64,000 nt of DNA from Eumeta japonica (GCA_005406025.1 BGZK01000292.1:372001-436000), one strand, 5' to 3'; numbered from the stretch's first letter, positions 12,440 through 22,363 are shown. Made by a program: numbers and translations. Notes: generated from the sequence alone by a model not told the origin.

Positions 12440-12950
12440 GCGTTGAATTAGGATTTAAGCACGTGGCACTATATAGTACCGTGGCACGTCGGGAGCACGA
12501 CGTAGCTATACTCAGTCTCAAGCCACAATCTAGGATGATTAGTTTACAATTATGCAAGCCAGCCTGGTATCGTGGTCGAATTTTTTCCGTTTTAATGCGA
12601 CCTTTTTAACTAGCAGCCGTGGGACGCCGTGCCGTCATTCTCTAATAGTATAATAAAAAAGTGGCACTTACCTCACGTACGGCCGGCAGTCGCTCGGCCC
12701 TCGACCCAATAAAGTCGCATGAATATTTCAATGCTCCAGCGTCTCGAGTTTATCAGTCGAAAGGAGAGTCCGAATTATGTAGGACACAAAGGGCGTTTTT
12801 ACACAGAAAAACTAGGATGGCGAGCGCGAACGGTGTAGCTGACGTCGTTACTTATTGCCATGGAAATTCTTTTGACGGAGCCGAGATCAAACGGCGCACT
12901 GGTATCATATTCACAAAAGATGCTAGCAAAATAATGATTCGCTAGGAGAC
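12440..12950. other. GC island with repeated GTGGCAC words
   Basis: A ~500 bp GC-richer region. It has an E-box CACGTG at 12460-12465 and the heptamer GTGGCAC three times (12463, 12481, 12661). An arthropod initiator-like CTCAGTC lies at 12511, about 40 bp after CTATATAG, which is too far for a classic TATA spacing. The right half carries the possible exon described separately. Likely regulatory or a promoter-proximal region of an unseen transcript. Confidence 0.35.
12672..12940 (-). other. Possible non-coding or 5' UTR exon with strong donor
   Basis: On the minus strand the island ends with CGTGAG then GTAAGT (exon edge at 12672, donor at 12671-12666), a perfect donor consensus, directly followed by AT-rich DNA. 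All three minus frames of the segment hit stops, so a coding exon is unlikely; a 5' UTR or lncRNA exon would fit. The plus strand has a 94-codon ORF across the same DNA that I treat as chance. No acceptor or transcription start can be fixed. Confidence 0.3.
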
Positions 12951-12992
12951 ATCCGACGCGAATCGGATAACCCTAAAATAATAGGGGCGTAA

Positions 12993-13145
12993 ATGGTGAA
13001 GTTGTATTGTTTTGTACAGATGGCCCGGAAAGCGTTTGACATGGCTCGACGTTGCTTTTACGTCCAAGCCCTTCATTCTGAAATGAAAACATTGTGGGAT
13101 GGCATTTCTCAGCAAAGGGATGAGAAACAACAACAACAATTTTAA
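12993..13145 (+). CDS. Small coding-like ORF, 50 codons, unknown
   Basis: ATG at 12993 to TAA at 13143-13145. The translation (MVKLYCFVQMARKAFDMARR, then a CFYVQALHSEMKTLWDG segment and a Gln run) is rich in charged and aromatic residues, unlike the Ile/Asn/Phe-rich chance ORFs around it. An acceptor-like TTGTTTTGTACAG precedes the internal second ATG at 13020, so it may be an exon and not a free ORF. It is followed within 60 bp by another coding-like ORF on the same strand. I do not recognise the family; it could be an eroded repeat-encoded protein. Confidence 0.25.
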   Translation: MVKLYCFVQMARKAFDMARRCFYVQALHSEMKTLWDGISQQRDEKQQQQF

Positions 13146-13202
13146 CTATTCTACGAGTAACTACTTATATGAGACATCCGTGTGTTCTTCTTTTGGGCAG
13201 CA

Positions 13203-13316
13203 ATGGATCAACTGAGTAATGGAGCGACGAATAAAGCGATTTTGTACATGGAGATAGTTTATGAGCCGCAGAAGGAGTACTATTGGTACCGGGAAATATG
13301 TGTTCTTTTCGGATAG
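13203..13316 (+). CDS. Small coding-like ORF, 37 codons, unknown
   Basis: ATG at 13203 to TAG at 13314-13316, directly after a polypyrimidine-AG (TGTGTTCTTCTTTTGGGCAG ending at 13200) that looks like a splice acceptor. The translation begins MDQLSNGATNKAILYMEIVY and continues with EPQKEYYWYREICVLFG; it has the balanced composition of a real protein. No downstream exon can be identified. The 104-codon minus ORF covering the same DNA (13479 down to 13165) is Ser/Leu-rich and less convincing. Function unknown. Confidence 0.25.
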   Translation: MDQLSNGATNKAILYMEIVYEPQKEYYWYREICVLFG

Positions 13317-13744
13317 TAGTATTGAGATACTGACTTTGCAATTGGAAAAGTAAACCGAACAAAATTTGATTCGTTGTTTGGTTTGTTAATGAAATTGTCC
13401 TTAAATAATTTTGTCCTTTTAAAAGTGAAGCCATGGAACTGGCAATGTAATGAATGATTGAAATCAAAAACATAATCAATAGTGAAGCCGGAATCGGGTA
13501 CGAAAGGTGAAGTACTTTATTTTATGTCTTCTATGAAAGCTAGTGTATATTTTAATAACCAATGTTTTATGTTGTACATATCCTTCTGTATTAAAAATTT
13601 GTTTGTTTATTTATGTAAAGAATTTATACGTGGTGTACAACTATCATTATAGTTCTGAAATAATTCCACAAGTTTTTTTAAATGGCTCATATTCTTTACA
13701 AATTACAAAATATTTTACAAAATCGAAAAATGTATTATTTTTCA

Positions 13745-13830
13745 GTACATAGCTCAATGGAGCTCTGGTGATCGAATAGTTAGGGCATTGCTTTCTGAGA
13801 ATACCAAGTTCGAATCCTAAAGCGAATTCG
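13745..13830 (+). repeat. tRNA-derived SINE-like head
   Basis: AGCTCTGGTGATCGAATAGT gives an A-box-like start and AAGTTCGAATCC at 13808-13819 is a near-perfect B-box. The spacing fits a tRNA-like RNA polymerase III promoter. The following ~180 bp (to about 14020) is somewhat GC-richer and may be the SINE body. It does not fold into an acceptor stem by eye, so it is not called a tRNA gene. Confidence 0.4.
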
Positions 13831-14324
13831 TCAATAAATTTGTAACTTAAATCTAAACAAAACTACTCGTTCCATACCACGTATTTTAAGCAGTCGGACA
13901 CTGCCTTGCATTAGTAGTAACAGTCGTTACTATTGTAACCCGTGACCACGTTAGACCCGCAACAGTCTGGCAGCTTAGCAGCGCAATAGTCTGGAGCCTA
14001 AACTTCAAACCCTTGTATATAAAAGTCAATACTTTTTTGTTAGTATTTAATGTGCTGCTATACCGTTCTTCCGATTGTGATAAAATTTTGTCAATTTATT
14101 ACTTACACTTGTGCAAAGGTTTTAGATATGAACAAAAACTATTATTTATATAAGATTTCGTATGGGTTTTTGTATTATCAAACCGCACTACTGAACCGAT
14201 TCTAAAAATATTTTCAGTCATAGAAAGCTCTACTATTCTCGAGTAATATAGCTTAAATTTTATTTTGACATAAGTACGCATTTGATATAAGCACGCCGGT
14301 TTCGTTTAAATCAGAACCCTGACC

Positions 14325-14735
14325 AGTAGCGTGAACGAAATCGCAAGTGGGACGGGGAGCAGAATCCATAGATGAAATTGAGAGGGATCGAAATAGAGTA
14401 TTAATTCTGCGGAGGTCGAAATCGACCGTGGGACTAAAATTAGAATCAATAGCGTGACCGGAATTGGAATGAGGAATGGTATTTAAATCAAAATTGAGAG
14501 TGGGGCCGGGATAGAGAAAGGGATAAGAATCGTAATCTGCTTAGATCGAGACCGGGTTCGAAATCGAAAGCTGGACGGCGATTGGAATCAACAGTGAGAT
14601 GAAATTGCATCAAGATCGGAACCAGAATAAGAATGGAGAACAGGATCGATTCAATTATGATTGAACGCATGATAGGTTCATACATGATATGAAAGGATTA
14701 CGTCTATGCGACCGAAACCGCGGCCGAAAGCTTGT
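14325..14735 (+). mobile_element. Short element with GGGATCGAAATC repeats, copy 1
   Basis: From 14325 to 14640 irregular units such as GGGATCGAAATAGAG, GAGGTCGAAATCGACCG and GGGACTAAAATTAGAATC follow each other at roughly 18-25 bp. At 14718-14735 CCGCGGCCGAAAGCTTGT resembles the terminus CCGCGGACGAAACGCTAAT of the 42.6 kb copy, with an altered CTAG core. Taken together this looks like a decayed short element whose body is a degenerate minisatellite. No ORF is meaningful. Confidence 0.5.
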
Positions 14736-15074
14736 CTAAAATAAAATTATTGTGAGAGGATATGCGTCTATAGGGGATTGATGCAAATATGACACATAAC
14801 AATTTATCTGTAGTATTATTGAATTATATTTTGTGATTTACATAATTAAATAGGTAAGCAACTAGGATAAATGACAAGCTTGCTAGTATTTAGAAGATTG
14901 TTGATGAGCGGCAGTGAATTCTATAAAAGAAAAACATATGTTAAGAAGAGAAAACCAAGCAAAAAGTTTCCAGTAACGGTTTGAAATTACTCGCAAACAG
15001 TATATAATCTAATATTGAGCACGAATGGCTATTATTATAGATGTATTTATAAATAATAGCAAATTATTACGAAC

Positions 15075-15360
15075 AGTAAATTAGTCTCTCTCGATTTTTC
15101 TACGTTCTATGGCAGCTGGGCCTCTAGTCGGCGAATTTGCATCTCTGCACCTATAAATTATACATGCCAAATATGTTAAGCGCCTTGCCCCTTCGGAATC
15201 TCCTAAGTGGCTTCCTAATAAGTAAGAAGGGAAGCCTTCGCTATAACCGGCGAAATACGAAACCTCGTTTGCCAATTTATCAGTTGAACTTTGAATAGGA
15301 AATTTAAGTATTGTGCATATTAGTCTATGACGAAGAAAGAGTTCTACGATTATCAATTTT
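15075..15360. other. Moderately GC-rich segment, unexplained
   Basis: A 91-codon minus ORF (15356 down to 15081) ends with an Arg/Glu-rich tail. No domain or repeat was recognised. It may be another non-coding island or a repeat fragment. Confidence 0.25.
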
Positions 15361-15477
15361 TAGAATTTTTAAACAAAAACACATTTTGATTGTAAAAAAT
15401 GTAATTCAAATTCAAAACCATATTTATTTAATAGGTCACGGTCATATTCGCGGAAATTAAAAAAATATTTTATTCCA

Positions 15478-16420
15478 GAAGGGTACTAGCATTGCCAGAG
15501 AATCCCTCCCTGGCCTTGTCCCGGGCAGTCTCATCGTATCTAGGGGAGACAAATTTCCGTACCGGAGAATTGGGAGCTCTAAGCTCAATTGCAGCAACGA
15601 GATTCGCCACTCGTCACGCCTAATTCATCAGAGGTCATCAGACAAAATTGATTGTCTATAAACTGATGAAAGACAGGCGACCGGATATTCTATGCGTGAA
15701 TGAAACTAAAAAGAAAGGTAGTGCCGTCATCAAACACGGATCCTTCGAGATTTATTAGTCCAGCGATGACCAGAGCCAACGACAATGCCTGGGTGTTGGT
15801 TTCATCCTGTCAGAAAAATTATTTGAATGTGTAAATCCAAGGCTCCTCTGGCTCTAAGTTAAAATCTGACTAAAACGGATTTTCATTTAAGCCTATATGC
15901 CTCAGATATATCCAAGCCGCTCGAGGAGAGGGAGGAGAAATTTTGGACTGATGTGAGAGACATATTAGTATGACAGAAACGAAAGTATAGGAATGTTAGG
16001 TCATTTTAACGGATGGATATGAGAAAGTCTTAAATAAATGTGGAGAGGATAGAGCGAATGAGAGTGGTGATTGCTTCTTCTACTGTGTCAAGTGTTTAGC
16101 TTATCTATGACAAACACTATGTTTGACGTTAGAAGCGTATCATATACTTGGCGGAGAGGAAAAGACAAAAGCGTGATAGACTTTACAATTGTAGATGATT
16201 GGTTGAAAAGTAACGTTGTGGATGCAAGAGAGTACCGTGGCATCAAAATTAACACAGACCACATCTTAATGGTCTATCGAACTAAGACATACGCCAGTGT
16301 TGAAAACGCCATTCGAATGGTCACTACAAAGCTAGAACGAATAAAAGTTGGTAAGCTTCAGAATCAAAATATAAATGATGAGGAGCACGCAGAGCGATTA
16401 AAATTAGATAAGCGATAAAT
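15478..16420 (+). pseudogene. Dead RTE-type LINE, 5' region and endonuclease
   Basis: From 15640 one frame reads ..MKDRRPDILCVNETKKKGS, the beginning of an apurinic-type endonuclease with the catalytic Glu in the NETK motif. Further on, the frame of 16071-16418 gives YTWRRGKDKSVIDFTIVDDW and YRGIKINTDHILMVYR, matching the C-terminal endonuclease motifs (SVIDF.. and the final D-H pair) known from RTE-clade retrotransposons. Between them are stops and frameshifts, so the element is inactive. The protein would nick target DNA to start reverse transcription. Its reading frame resumes at 17395 after a ~1 kb interruption that carries DnaJ-gene exons. Clade assignment is from motif wording and is inference. 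Confidence 0.75.
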
Positions 16421-16652
16421 CTAAATAAATTGTTATTAGTGATAATCCAGCATTAATGAGTACGGCCAATATTGTGAATATAATCACACAAAGTTCACAT
16501 CAAAAATAAACAACTCCACGGACACGGATGATTCCTAAAACTTCAAATATTCAACTGCAATAGCCAGATAATATCCATAACAAAGGCATTGGGTTAACTA
16601 TTACAAACGGCATGTTATTTCAGAGAACACTGGTTACAAACTATCAAGCTAC

Positions 16653-16791
16653 CAAAGAAACGATGGAATGGTGTCTCTCCAAAAAACCCATTGAAGCTAA
16701 AGTGCCGATGACCATTGTCTCCATTCTTGTTCTGATATCTGTGACTGTATTGATGAGTTGACCCTCGAGCATCATAGATTATCTTTATGCT
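16653..16791 (-). pseudogene. mrj/DNAJB6-type gene fragment, downstream exon
   Basis: On the minus strand a polypyrimidine-poor AG at 16793-16792 opens a frame reading KIIYDARGSTHQYSHRYQNK, then NGDNGHRHFSFNGFFGETPF and HRFFG, closed by G|GTAGCT at 16653/16652. The IYDAR start and the FF.TPFHRFF block match what I remember of the region right after the J domain in insect mrj (DNAJB6-like) co-chaperones, which serve Hsp70. It lies in the correct order and orientation downstream of the J-domain exon at 17110-17236, with an AT-rich intron of about 320 bp between. No further exon follows. It is a broken duplicate, not a working gene. Confidence 0.65.
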
Positions 16792-17109
16792 CTATCCAAC
16801 AACAAATAAATATATATTTTTTCATTTTTGTTGAATTAGAACACAAACTGTAATACATGATATTGTGGTATATGATATTGTGAAATATGCTAAATAAATT
16901 TTCTATAACTTTTTAGTAAATAATAATTTCCATGACTTCTAACATAGGAAAAAACAACACAGAGTTGAGATTACTATTTGAAAAAAATTAAAATGAAATA
17001 TGACTATTATGCACAGGAAATTTTCAGAATACAACTTGATATTCGTCATAGGTATTATATAAACTTAAAATTCACAATACTAATAAGATTTTATGGTTAA
17101 GTAATAGAT

Positions 17110-17236
17110 TTATATAAACAACTTAGCATCTGATAAAACTTCATATGCTTTGGAAATTACTTTAAATCGTCTATTTGCTTCATCTGCATTGTCAGGGTTT
17201 TTGTCTGGATGCCATTACAATGCAAATTTCCGACAC
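17110..17236 (-). pseudogene. mrj/DNAJB6-type gene fragment, J-domain exon with stop
   Basis: Minus-strand acceptor AAAGTTTTTTTAG at 17249-17237, then codons reading CRKFAL, a stop (TAA), [20 protein letters not shown] and [11 protein letters not shown]. The HPD tripeptide that stimulates the Hsp70 ATPase is intact and helix III ([16 protein letters not shown]) is clear, so this is the second half of a J domain. The stop sits where the family has Lys (AAA to TAA). The first ~20 residues of the J domain are missing. The frame ends at 17110 without a usable donor. The intron structure rules out an mRNA-derived retrocopy and points to DNA-level duplication. It is too short to appear in an ORF list and is flanked on both sides by RTE sequence on the other strand. 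Confidence 0.85.
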
Positions 17237-17394
17237 CTAAAAAAACTTTTGAAATTATTTTGAATATAATTAAACAATAACACCTAATTGTTCAACTAGA
17301 AAATTGGTTTCTAGATTTATGTATACTAGATTATTTCTCTTTTTTTTTTGTAAAGATTAGTCGTTTGACCATCTGAAAACCTTTTATTTTATTA

Positions 17395-17800
17395 ATTGCA
17401 CTAGCTCTTGGAATCGCAAACAGTATGAATGTTTAGAACATGACGACTTGTGGAAAGCAACAAAATCTGTATTAGACGGCGAATCAAAATAGGTATGTGG
17501 AGTGAATAATAGAAGAAATATTAGTAAGAAACATAATAAATGGTAAAATTTTGGACTAAACAAACTTGTCAGTAATAAAAAGAAAGCATGGCTGGATTTA
17601 CTGTCTGTAAAGGTCAACCACAGAGTGCAAAGAAAAGATAGCTTGAAAGATAAGCTAAAAGAAGCTGAAAGTACGTACAAAGATGCAAAAATGAGAGTTA
17701 AAGAAAGCGTGAAAATAAGAAAGAATGAAATAAATCAATGCTATGACAGGAGATTTACGGCTTATTTCCAGGAAAATATATGCAACTCATATGTGCAGGC
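17395..17800 (+). pseudogene. RTE-type LINE, linker between endonuclease and RT
   Basis: A single frame with two stops reads WNRKQYECLEHDDLWKATKS, later NNRRNISKKHNKW, a stop, and NKKKAWLDLLSVKVNHRVQR followed by KDSLKDKLKEAESTYKDAKM. Lys/Glu-rich helical linkers with KKKAWLDLL are what I expect between endonuclease and reverse transcriptase of RTE elements. It continues the element of 15478-16420. After about 17800 the sequence switches to a Jockey-like frame, so the RTE reverse transcriptase itself is missing. Confidence 0.65.
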
Positions 17801-17814
17801 GGATGGGCCATCTA

Positions 17815-18750
17815 TAAATTGCAGCGGAATTGGGATCTTAAAATGGAAAGAGCTGACCCCACTCCCGTTCTTAGAAAACTTGATAATTCTATAGCATTCG
17901 ATGACCGGGAAAAAAGAGTTTGGCTCACAACAATGCTCAGAAAACCTCTTATTTGACGGTAAACGTGTTAGGAGGGTGGACGAGGAGGTTCATTGCAGAG
18001 TCTCCTTTCCACTCAAAGACGACCTGGATCCCATCACTCAAGATGAGGTTAGCAAAAATATTAAAGCCTTTAAAATCAGAAAGGCCCTAGGAGTGAACTC
18101 CATTAGCAGTAAAGTACTCAAGTGTTTTTCTGCGCCATTCTTTAATCTCTTGGTCGCAATTTCTAATGCGTGCATCAAAAATTGTTACTCTCCTATAGCT
18201 TTGAAGAAGCTATAGTTATTGAAATTCCTGAACCAGGGAAACCACGCGACTTTCCCGCTAGTTATAGACCTATCAGACTTTTGAGCATACTAAGAAAATT
18301 ACTTGAAAAAACGCCCAAAACTCGCTTAACTGAACATCTCATAGGTAAACACCTTATAATTAATGAGCAATTTGGATTCAGACCTAACCATTCTAGCCCA
18401 CAATAAGCCCTCCGTCTTTTAGAATCCATTTATGAAAGTTTTAAAGACTACCTTCTCTTTAAAGACTATATCGCTCGTGTTAGGAAATTAGCATTATTTT
18501 ACTTATCCCGTTTAAACAGTATGATAGGTAGGAAAAGTAATATGTCTTTACGCAACAAGCGTACGATATACACGATGTGTATCAGGCCTGTCATGACATA
18601 CGCGAGTCCAGTTTTTGCTCATGCACAGCCTGATGCACTTTATGATCTGCAAATAGTGCAGAATGAATTTTGTAGGAGTGCAGTTGACGCACCATAGTAC
18701 GTCAGAAACTCCGTACTACACCGGGATCTAAAGCTCCCAACCATTTTTGC
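17815..18750 (+). pseudogene. Dead Jockey-type LINE with catalytic palm deleted
   Basis: Frame 17901-18215 contains HCRVSFPLKDDLDPITQDEV and KAFKIRKALGVNSISSKVLK, the N-terminal reverse-transcriptase block (normally K-PG-DGI). After a frameshift near 18205, frame 18170-18750 reads EIPEPGKPRDFPASYRPIRL, LSILRKLLEKTPKTRLTEHL and NEQFGFRPNHSS, the fingers motifs. After one stop the same frame runs straight into KDYIARVRKLALFYLSRLNS and YTMCIRPVMTYASPVFAHAQ, the thumb and C-terminal region. The palm motifs, including the FADD box, are absent: an in-frame internal deletion near 18440-18470. A stop near 18695 precedes YVRNSVLHRDLKLPTI. The enzyme would copy its RNA at a nicked target; this copy cannot. 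Confidence 0.85.
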
Positions 18751-19255
18751 GCTTCCCGCGCCTCCCGGAGTCCCCTCCAAAGTTTCAGTCCGTACTGTAA
18801 ACTTCAAGTGACTTCCTATGCCGAGGTGCCCACTTGAAAGGCACTCATAGGACAGTCACGCGCCGACGGCATCACTATGTCGAAAAGGCCGCGTTTAAGA
18901 TGGAGGCGTCATAGCGTTTTGCTTTCGCCATTGCAGATTCAAGTTGTTCAGGAGATTTTTAGTCCCTGCTAGTCGAACACACTCGTGTGACCGGGCACAC
19001 GGACGGCCCATAATGGGTTTTTCCTCCTCTTTCCCCTCCTCTTTCGCACGAGGAGAACTACAAAAAAAAAGTGCATCTGTTGCAGTAGTATTCCGACCGC
19101 TACGTATGAAGCTCGTGCTGTAATAAAGAAGTCTAATCGTCAACACACTGTCCATCATTTTGCCCACACACCGCAAGAACCCGTACTCCGAGGCGACTGT
19201 GAAACAAAATCCGAAGTGCGGGCTTACGCGGCGATATCTGAAATCGTACATACAT
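18751..19255. repeat. Probable LINE 3' region, GC-richer
   Basis: The segment follows the Jockey frame directly and keeps a higher GC content up to about 19255. It includes pyrimidine-rich CCTCCTCTTTCCCCTCCTC near 19023 and ACACTCGTGTGACCGGGCAC near 18979. A 118-codon minus ORF (19251 down to 18895) spans it; I suspect it is a shadow of repeat sequence, since the translation has no domain. Jockey 3' region is the simplest reading. Confidence 0.35.
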
Positions 19256-19259
19256 AAAT

Positions 19260-20090
19260 CTTGAGAGTTTTAAATTTTGAAATTTAATACTCTCAATTAA
19301 AATTATTATTTTGTGATTGATATCAAATGTCTATACTCAACAATCGTCTGCAAAATTAAAAAAAGAAATTGGTATGATTGACAAGTACTTTTAAACGCAG
19401 TTAATTTAAAATGATGCATAATAATAAAATAATTTATTATAGCTCCAAAAACCGTTATTGTTATTATTAAATATAATCGTTACACATTCTCATATTTAGT
19501 TGTTTTTAACTTTCTACTATATACACAAGTGCATGGTCGAACCAATATTTAAATTATGTTTATATAATAACGTAAAACTTTTAACAAATATTTTTTGAGT
19601 TGCGTATAAAATATTTATTAAGAAGCAATTTTCTTACTTCCTGTCAAATTTTTTGGAAGCCTTTCTCGGGGCATGCTGTAGAGCTAAAGCGATAGACAAG
19701 ATTTCCCTGTGGAAGTGCAAAGGCGCATCGAGTTCTTAATATTGTATTCGATATCCTAGAAGAATACTTTTATTTAAAAATAGAAAAAAAACAGTAACAT
19801 GAACACCATATGTCAGTAGATTTTAAGGTAATATTTCACTGGTGCACTTTTAATGGAAGCATATATAATAGTTTTGTATAATTTAGGACTGTGTTAATTA
19901 AAAATAGAAAAAAAAAATATATAAATTAGGCTTAAACAATTTCTAGACTAAAATCTGTCTATTATACGGAACGTATGTCAAAAGTTAAAAGTGGACATGC
20001 TGGTGTAAAGATGGATTACACTGTTTCACTAGAATCGCGGGTGCAGTATACGCTGCATTATATTTTGCATTTATTAATTACGAAATCCTT
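19260..20090. other. AT-rich stretch with one odd patch
   Basis: Mostly featureless. At 19630-19740 a GC-richer patch gives on the minus strand FHREILSIALALQHAPRKAS, which looks protein-like but is too short to identify. Confidence 0.3.
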
Positions 20091-20093
20091 ATC

Positions 20094-20137
20094 CACAAAT
20101 TTATGCAATTTAATATATTAAATTGCGTAAATTTGTG
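20094..20137. repeat. 44 bp palindrome, one mismatch, no loop
   Basis: CACAAATTTATGCAATTTAA continues into its own reverse complement, ending TAAATTTGTG; 21 of 22 arm positions pair with no spacer. Confidence 0.85.
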
Positions 20138-20278
20138 AAATTTAGTATACTAAATATAAAATATATTAAACTGCTTAAAAGTAATGAATTTTCAAACATG
20201 AGTCTTATTGTATTTCAAATCAACAATTAATTATTTGATTACCAAGGTCTTGTTTTACTAATTTCACATATTGAAACA

Positions 20279-20324
20279 GAAACCTTTTGTTGAAAAAAAG
20301 GATCGTTTTTCAACAAAAGGTTTC
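20279..20324. repeat. Hairpin, 19 bp perfect arms, 8 nt loop
   Basis: GAAACCTTTTGTTGAAAAA (20279-20297) pairs exactly with 20306-20324; the loop is AAGGATCG. Weaker pairing (TTGAAAC against GATTCAA) extends outward. Confidence 0.9.
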
Positions 20325-20379
20325 CGATTCAATATGTTACAAAATTTTCAAGCTGTTTATATTGAAGTTTCTATGACAA

Positions 20380-21470
20380 TTAGCGAACGCAACGATCGGC
20401 GGTTCATTTGTTACTTCGCTGACAAGTTAAGTCCCAGTCGGCGGGGCCGGGACGTTGTCTGTATTCATAAGACACCTTCCCTTCAGTCGTTTCATTAAGA
20501 CTTTCTTGTAGATCTACATGTCTATGAGAAGTGTCATCTTTGAATGCAAATTTGTGTATTCTATAAAGGTTATTGAAGATTGATAAAATATAATTAAAAT
20601 TTATTCTTAAAGTACTACATTAAATAATCATAAAATGTTATTATAGAACTTACTATAAAAGCCGGAGGACACAATATTTTATCGTCACGTTTACACCGTG
20701 ATTTGCTACTTAACCGAGCATTAGAGGCTAATTGAATTGGAAAATTGTTTTTTGGCAAACGTGGTGTAAGCCAGTATGTGAGAATTTCAGAAGAAATACG
20801 GAGGGATCTTGTTGTTGTGAACACTTTCACACAGCTGTGTATGTACAATTTTTATAATAAGGTTCTTACTTAACATAAAATGCGTATATGCATCGCAGAT
20901 TCTTAAGAAATGCTGATTGCTTTAGTATAAATGAAAAATCAGTAATAGTAGTACAAAGGAAAAATCATATGGAAAAACATTATTTACAGTGAAAGTTAAC
21001 TACGTTAAATCACTTTCTGCGATGTTAAAACCTTTCAATTTGTGTCAAATAGCTTAGGAGAATTCTTTTAGGCGTTATTAGAAACAAATGATCTAAAATA
21101 TAAGAAATTTCGAAATTAATAATTAACATAAATTGGAAATTTCCAAATTAAAGCGGTGATTGTTTGGCCACGCTGATCATGGAAAACAAACAAGTCTAAA
21201 GAGAAAGCTACTTTAGATTAGTAATTGACTATTGGAAGGTCATCTTCATTGATATCCGATTGGCCTAAACTACCCAAGAAGAAACCCATTGAGCAGATTC
21301 AAGTTTAATTCCGTCCTAATTAGTGTTGGGACTTAACTTGCAAAATATTTTTTACCTTTTTTTAGTATGTTTATTTAATTTTATCTAATTTTTATTATGC
21401 ATGTCTCGATTTATTAAGTGGGCACATCTATGGCGGAATAAAATCTTTAACGAAATTAGCAACAGAATGA
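20380..21470. other. Mixed stretch, nothing recognised
   Basis: A small GC patch (20390-20490, CGGCGGGGCCGGGACG) and a 77-codon minus ORF at 20615-20848 without domain; otherwise AT-rich. Confidence 0.35.
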
Positions 21471-21479
21471 GTGTACTGA

Positions 21480-21830
21480 ATCGGCCATACACAAGGTAAT
21501 ATTTTAAAAATTTAAAAACGGTCGATCTTGCAACCATCCTTAAAATTTCCCTCTATAATATTTATTAATGTGTTTCTGAACACTTCAAGTTCAAAAACAC
21601 AGTCGTTTGTAAGTTTTCGAGTTTCATAATCTCAAAAAATTGTAAAGACGGTTGACTCTGCAGGTCATCCCTGAAACTTTTTTATACTTTTAAGCTCAAC
21701 GCGTTCAAAAATATACTTACCAGTAAATTATTGAGCTCTTTGAGCTCAAAAATTAGATTTGGTATTTTTTAGAGTTTAAAAAATATAGTTTTAGTACGTA
21801 TTGAGCTCTTATTTTAATTTAAATAATAAT
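21480..21830. repeat. Decayed internally repeated element (GAGCTC words)
   Basis: The block AACGGTCGATCTTGCAACCA (about 21517) recurs as GACGGTTGACTCTGCAGGTC (about 21648), each followed by a CATCC and an AA(A/C)TTT run. Downstream the words GAGCTC and GAGCTCAAAAA repeat. It looks like an old tandemly duplicated non-coding repeat. Confidence 0.4.
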
Positions 21831-21859
21831 AGCAAACAATGAAAAATCGACTGAAGAAA

Positions 21860-22363
21860 AATCCAGAAAGGATTTGTTTAAGAGCTCAACACCATCTACT
21901 CAACTCTGCTTTAAGTTCTTCTACAATAGAAAGTTATTCGCACTTGGGAGATTTGCATAACAAGACAGTAGTTTTTACAACAGGAACCAAGAAGAATAAA
22001 CGACGTTAGCATATACTGCAGTAGAAATTAGAAAGGCTGCAGATGAACTGTTCCGACTCTCAGAAATGGACGTCAAAGCCTGCACCAAGCAAAGGAAACG
22101 AAGAACGAAAGAGAAACAAAAGGAACATACCTTTCCCACTATATTTATTGACACACTATAGTATCTATTACCTATCCCGAATCCAGTTTCTGGCTAAAGG
22201 TTGCACGAATACCGGCTGGCTCTACAATCCCGTCACTCCTAATCCAAGCTAGAACCTACACTCCCCCCGATATTTACGCTCCCTTCGGTGTGTCGGGACT
22301 TGTCCCTTTCAGTTATTGCGACTGGCTGAAGGTTGAGCGATGATGATGATGATGATGATGAGC
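21860..22363 (+). repeat. Probable LINE 3' tail ending in (GAT)7
   Basis: The sequence from CTCCCTTCGGTGTGTCGGGA (about 22280) through GGTTGAGC runs into seven GAT units at 22339-22360. LINEs without poly-A often end in such simple repeats. The 69-codon plus ORF (22043-22252) starts MNCSDSQKWTSKPAP and has a basic stretch but no motif. Confidence 0.4.

Noticed and set aside
12470..12520. TATA box plus initiator (CTATATAG and CTCAGTC)
   Set aside because: Spacing of about 42 bp is too long for a standard TATA-Inr core promoter.
13745..13830. Possible tRNA gene
   Set aside because: Good B-box but no convincing acceptor stem or anticodon arm; better as a SINE head.
17384..17680. 98-codon minus ORF
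   Set aside because: Ser/Phe/Leu-rich shadow of the plus-strand RTE linker.
18895..19251. 118-codon minus ORF
   Set aside because: It lies in the probable LINE 3' region and shows no domain; treated as a shadow of repeat DNA.
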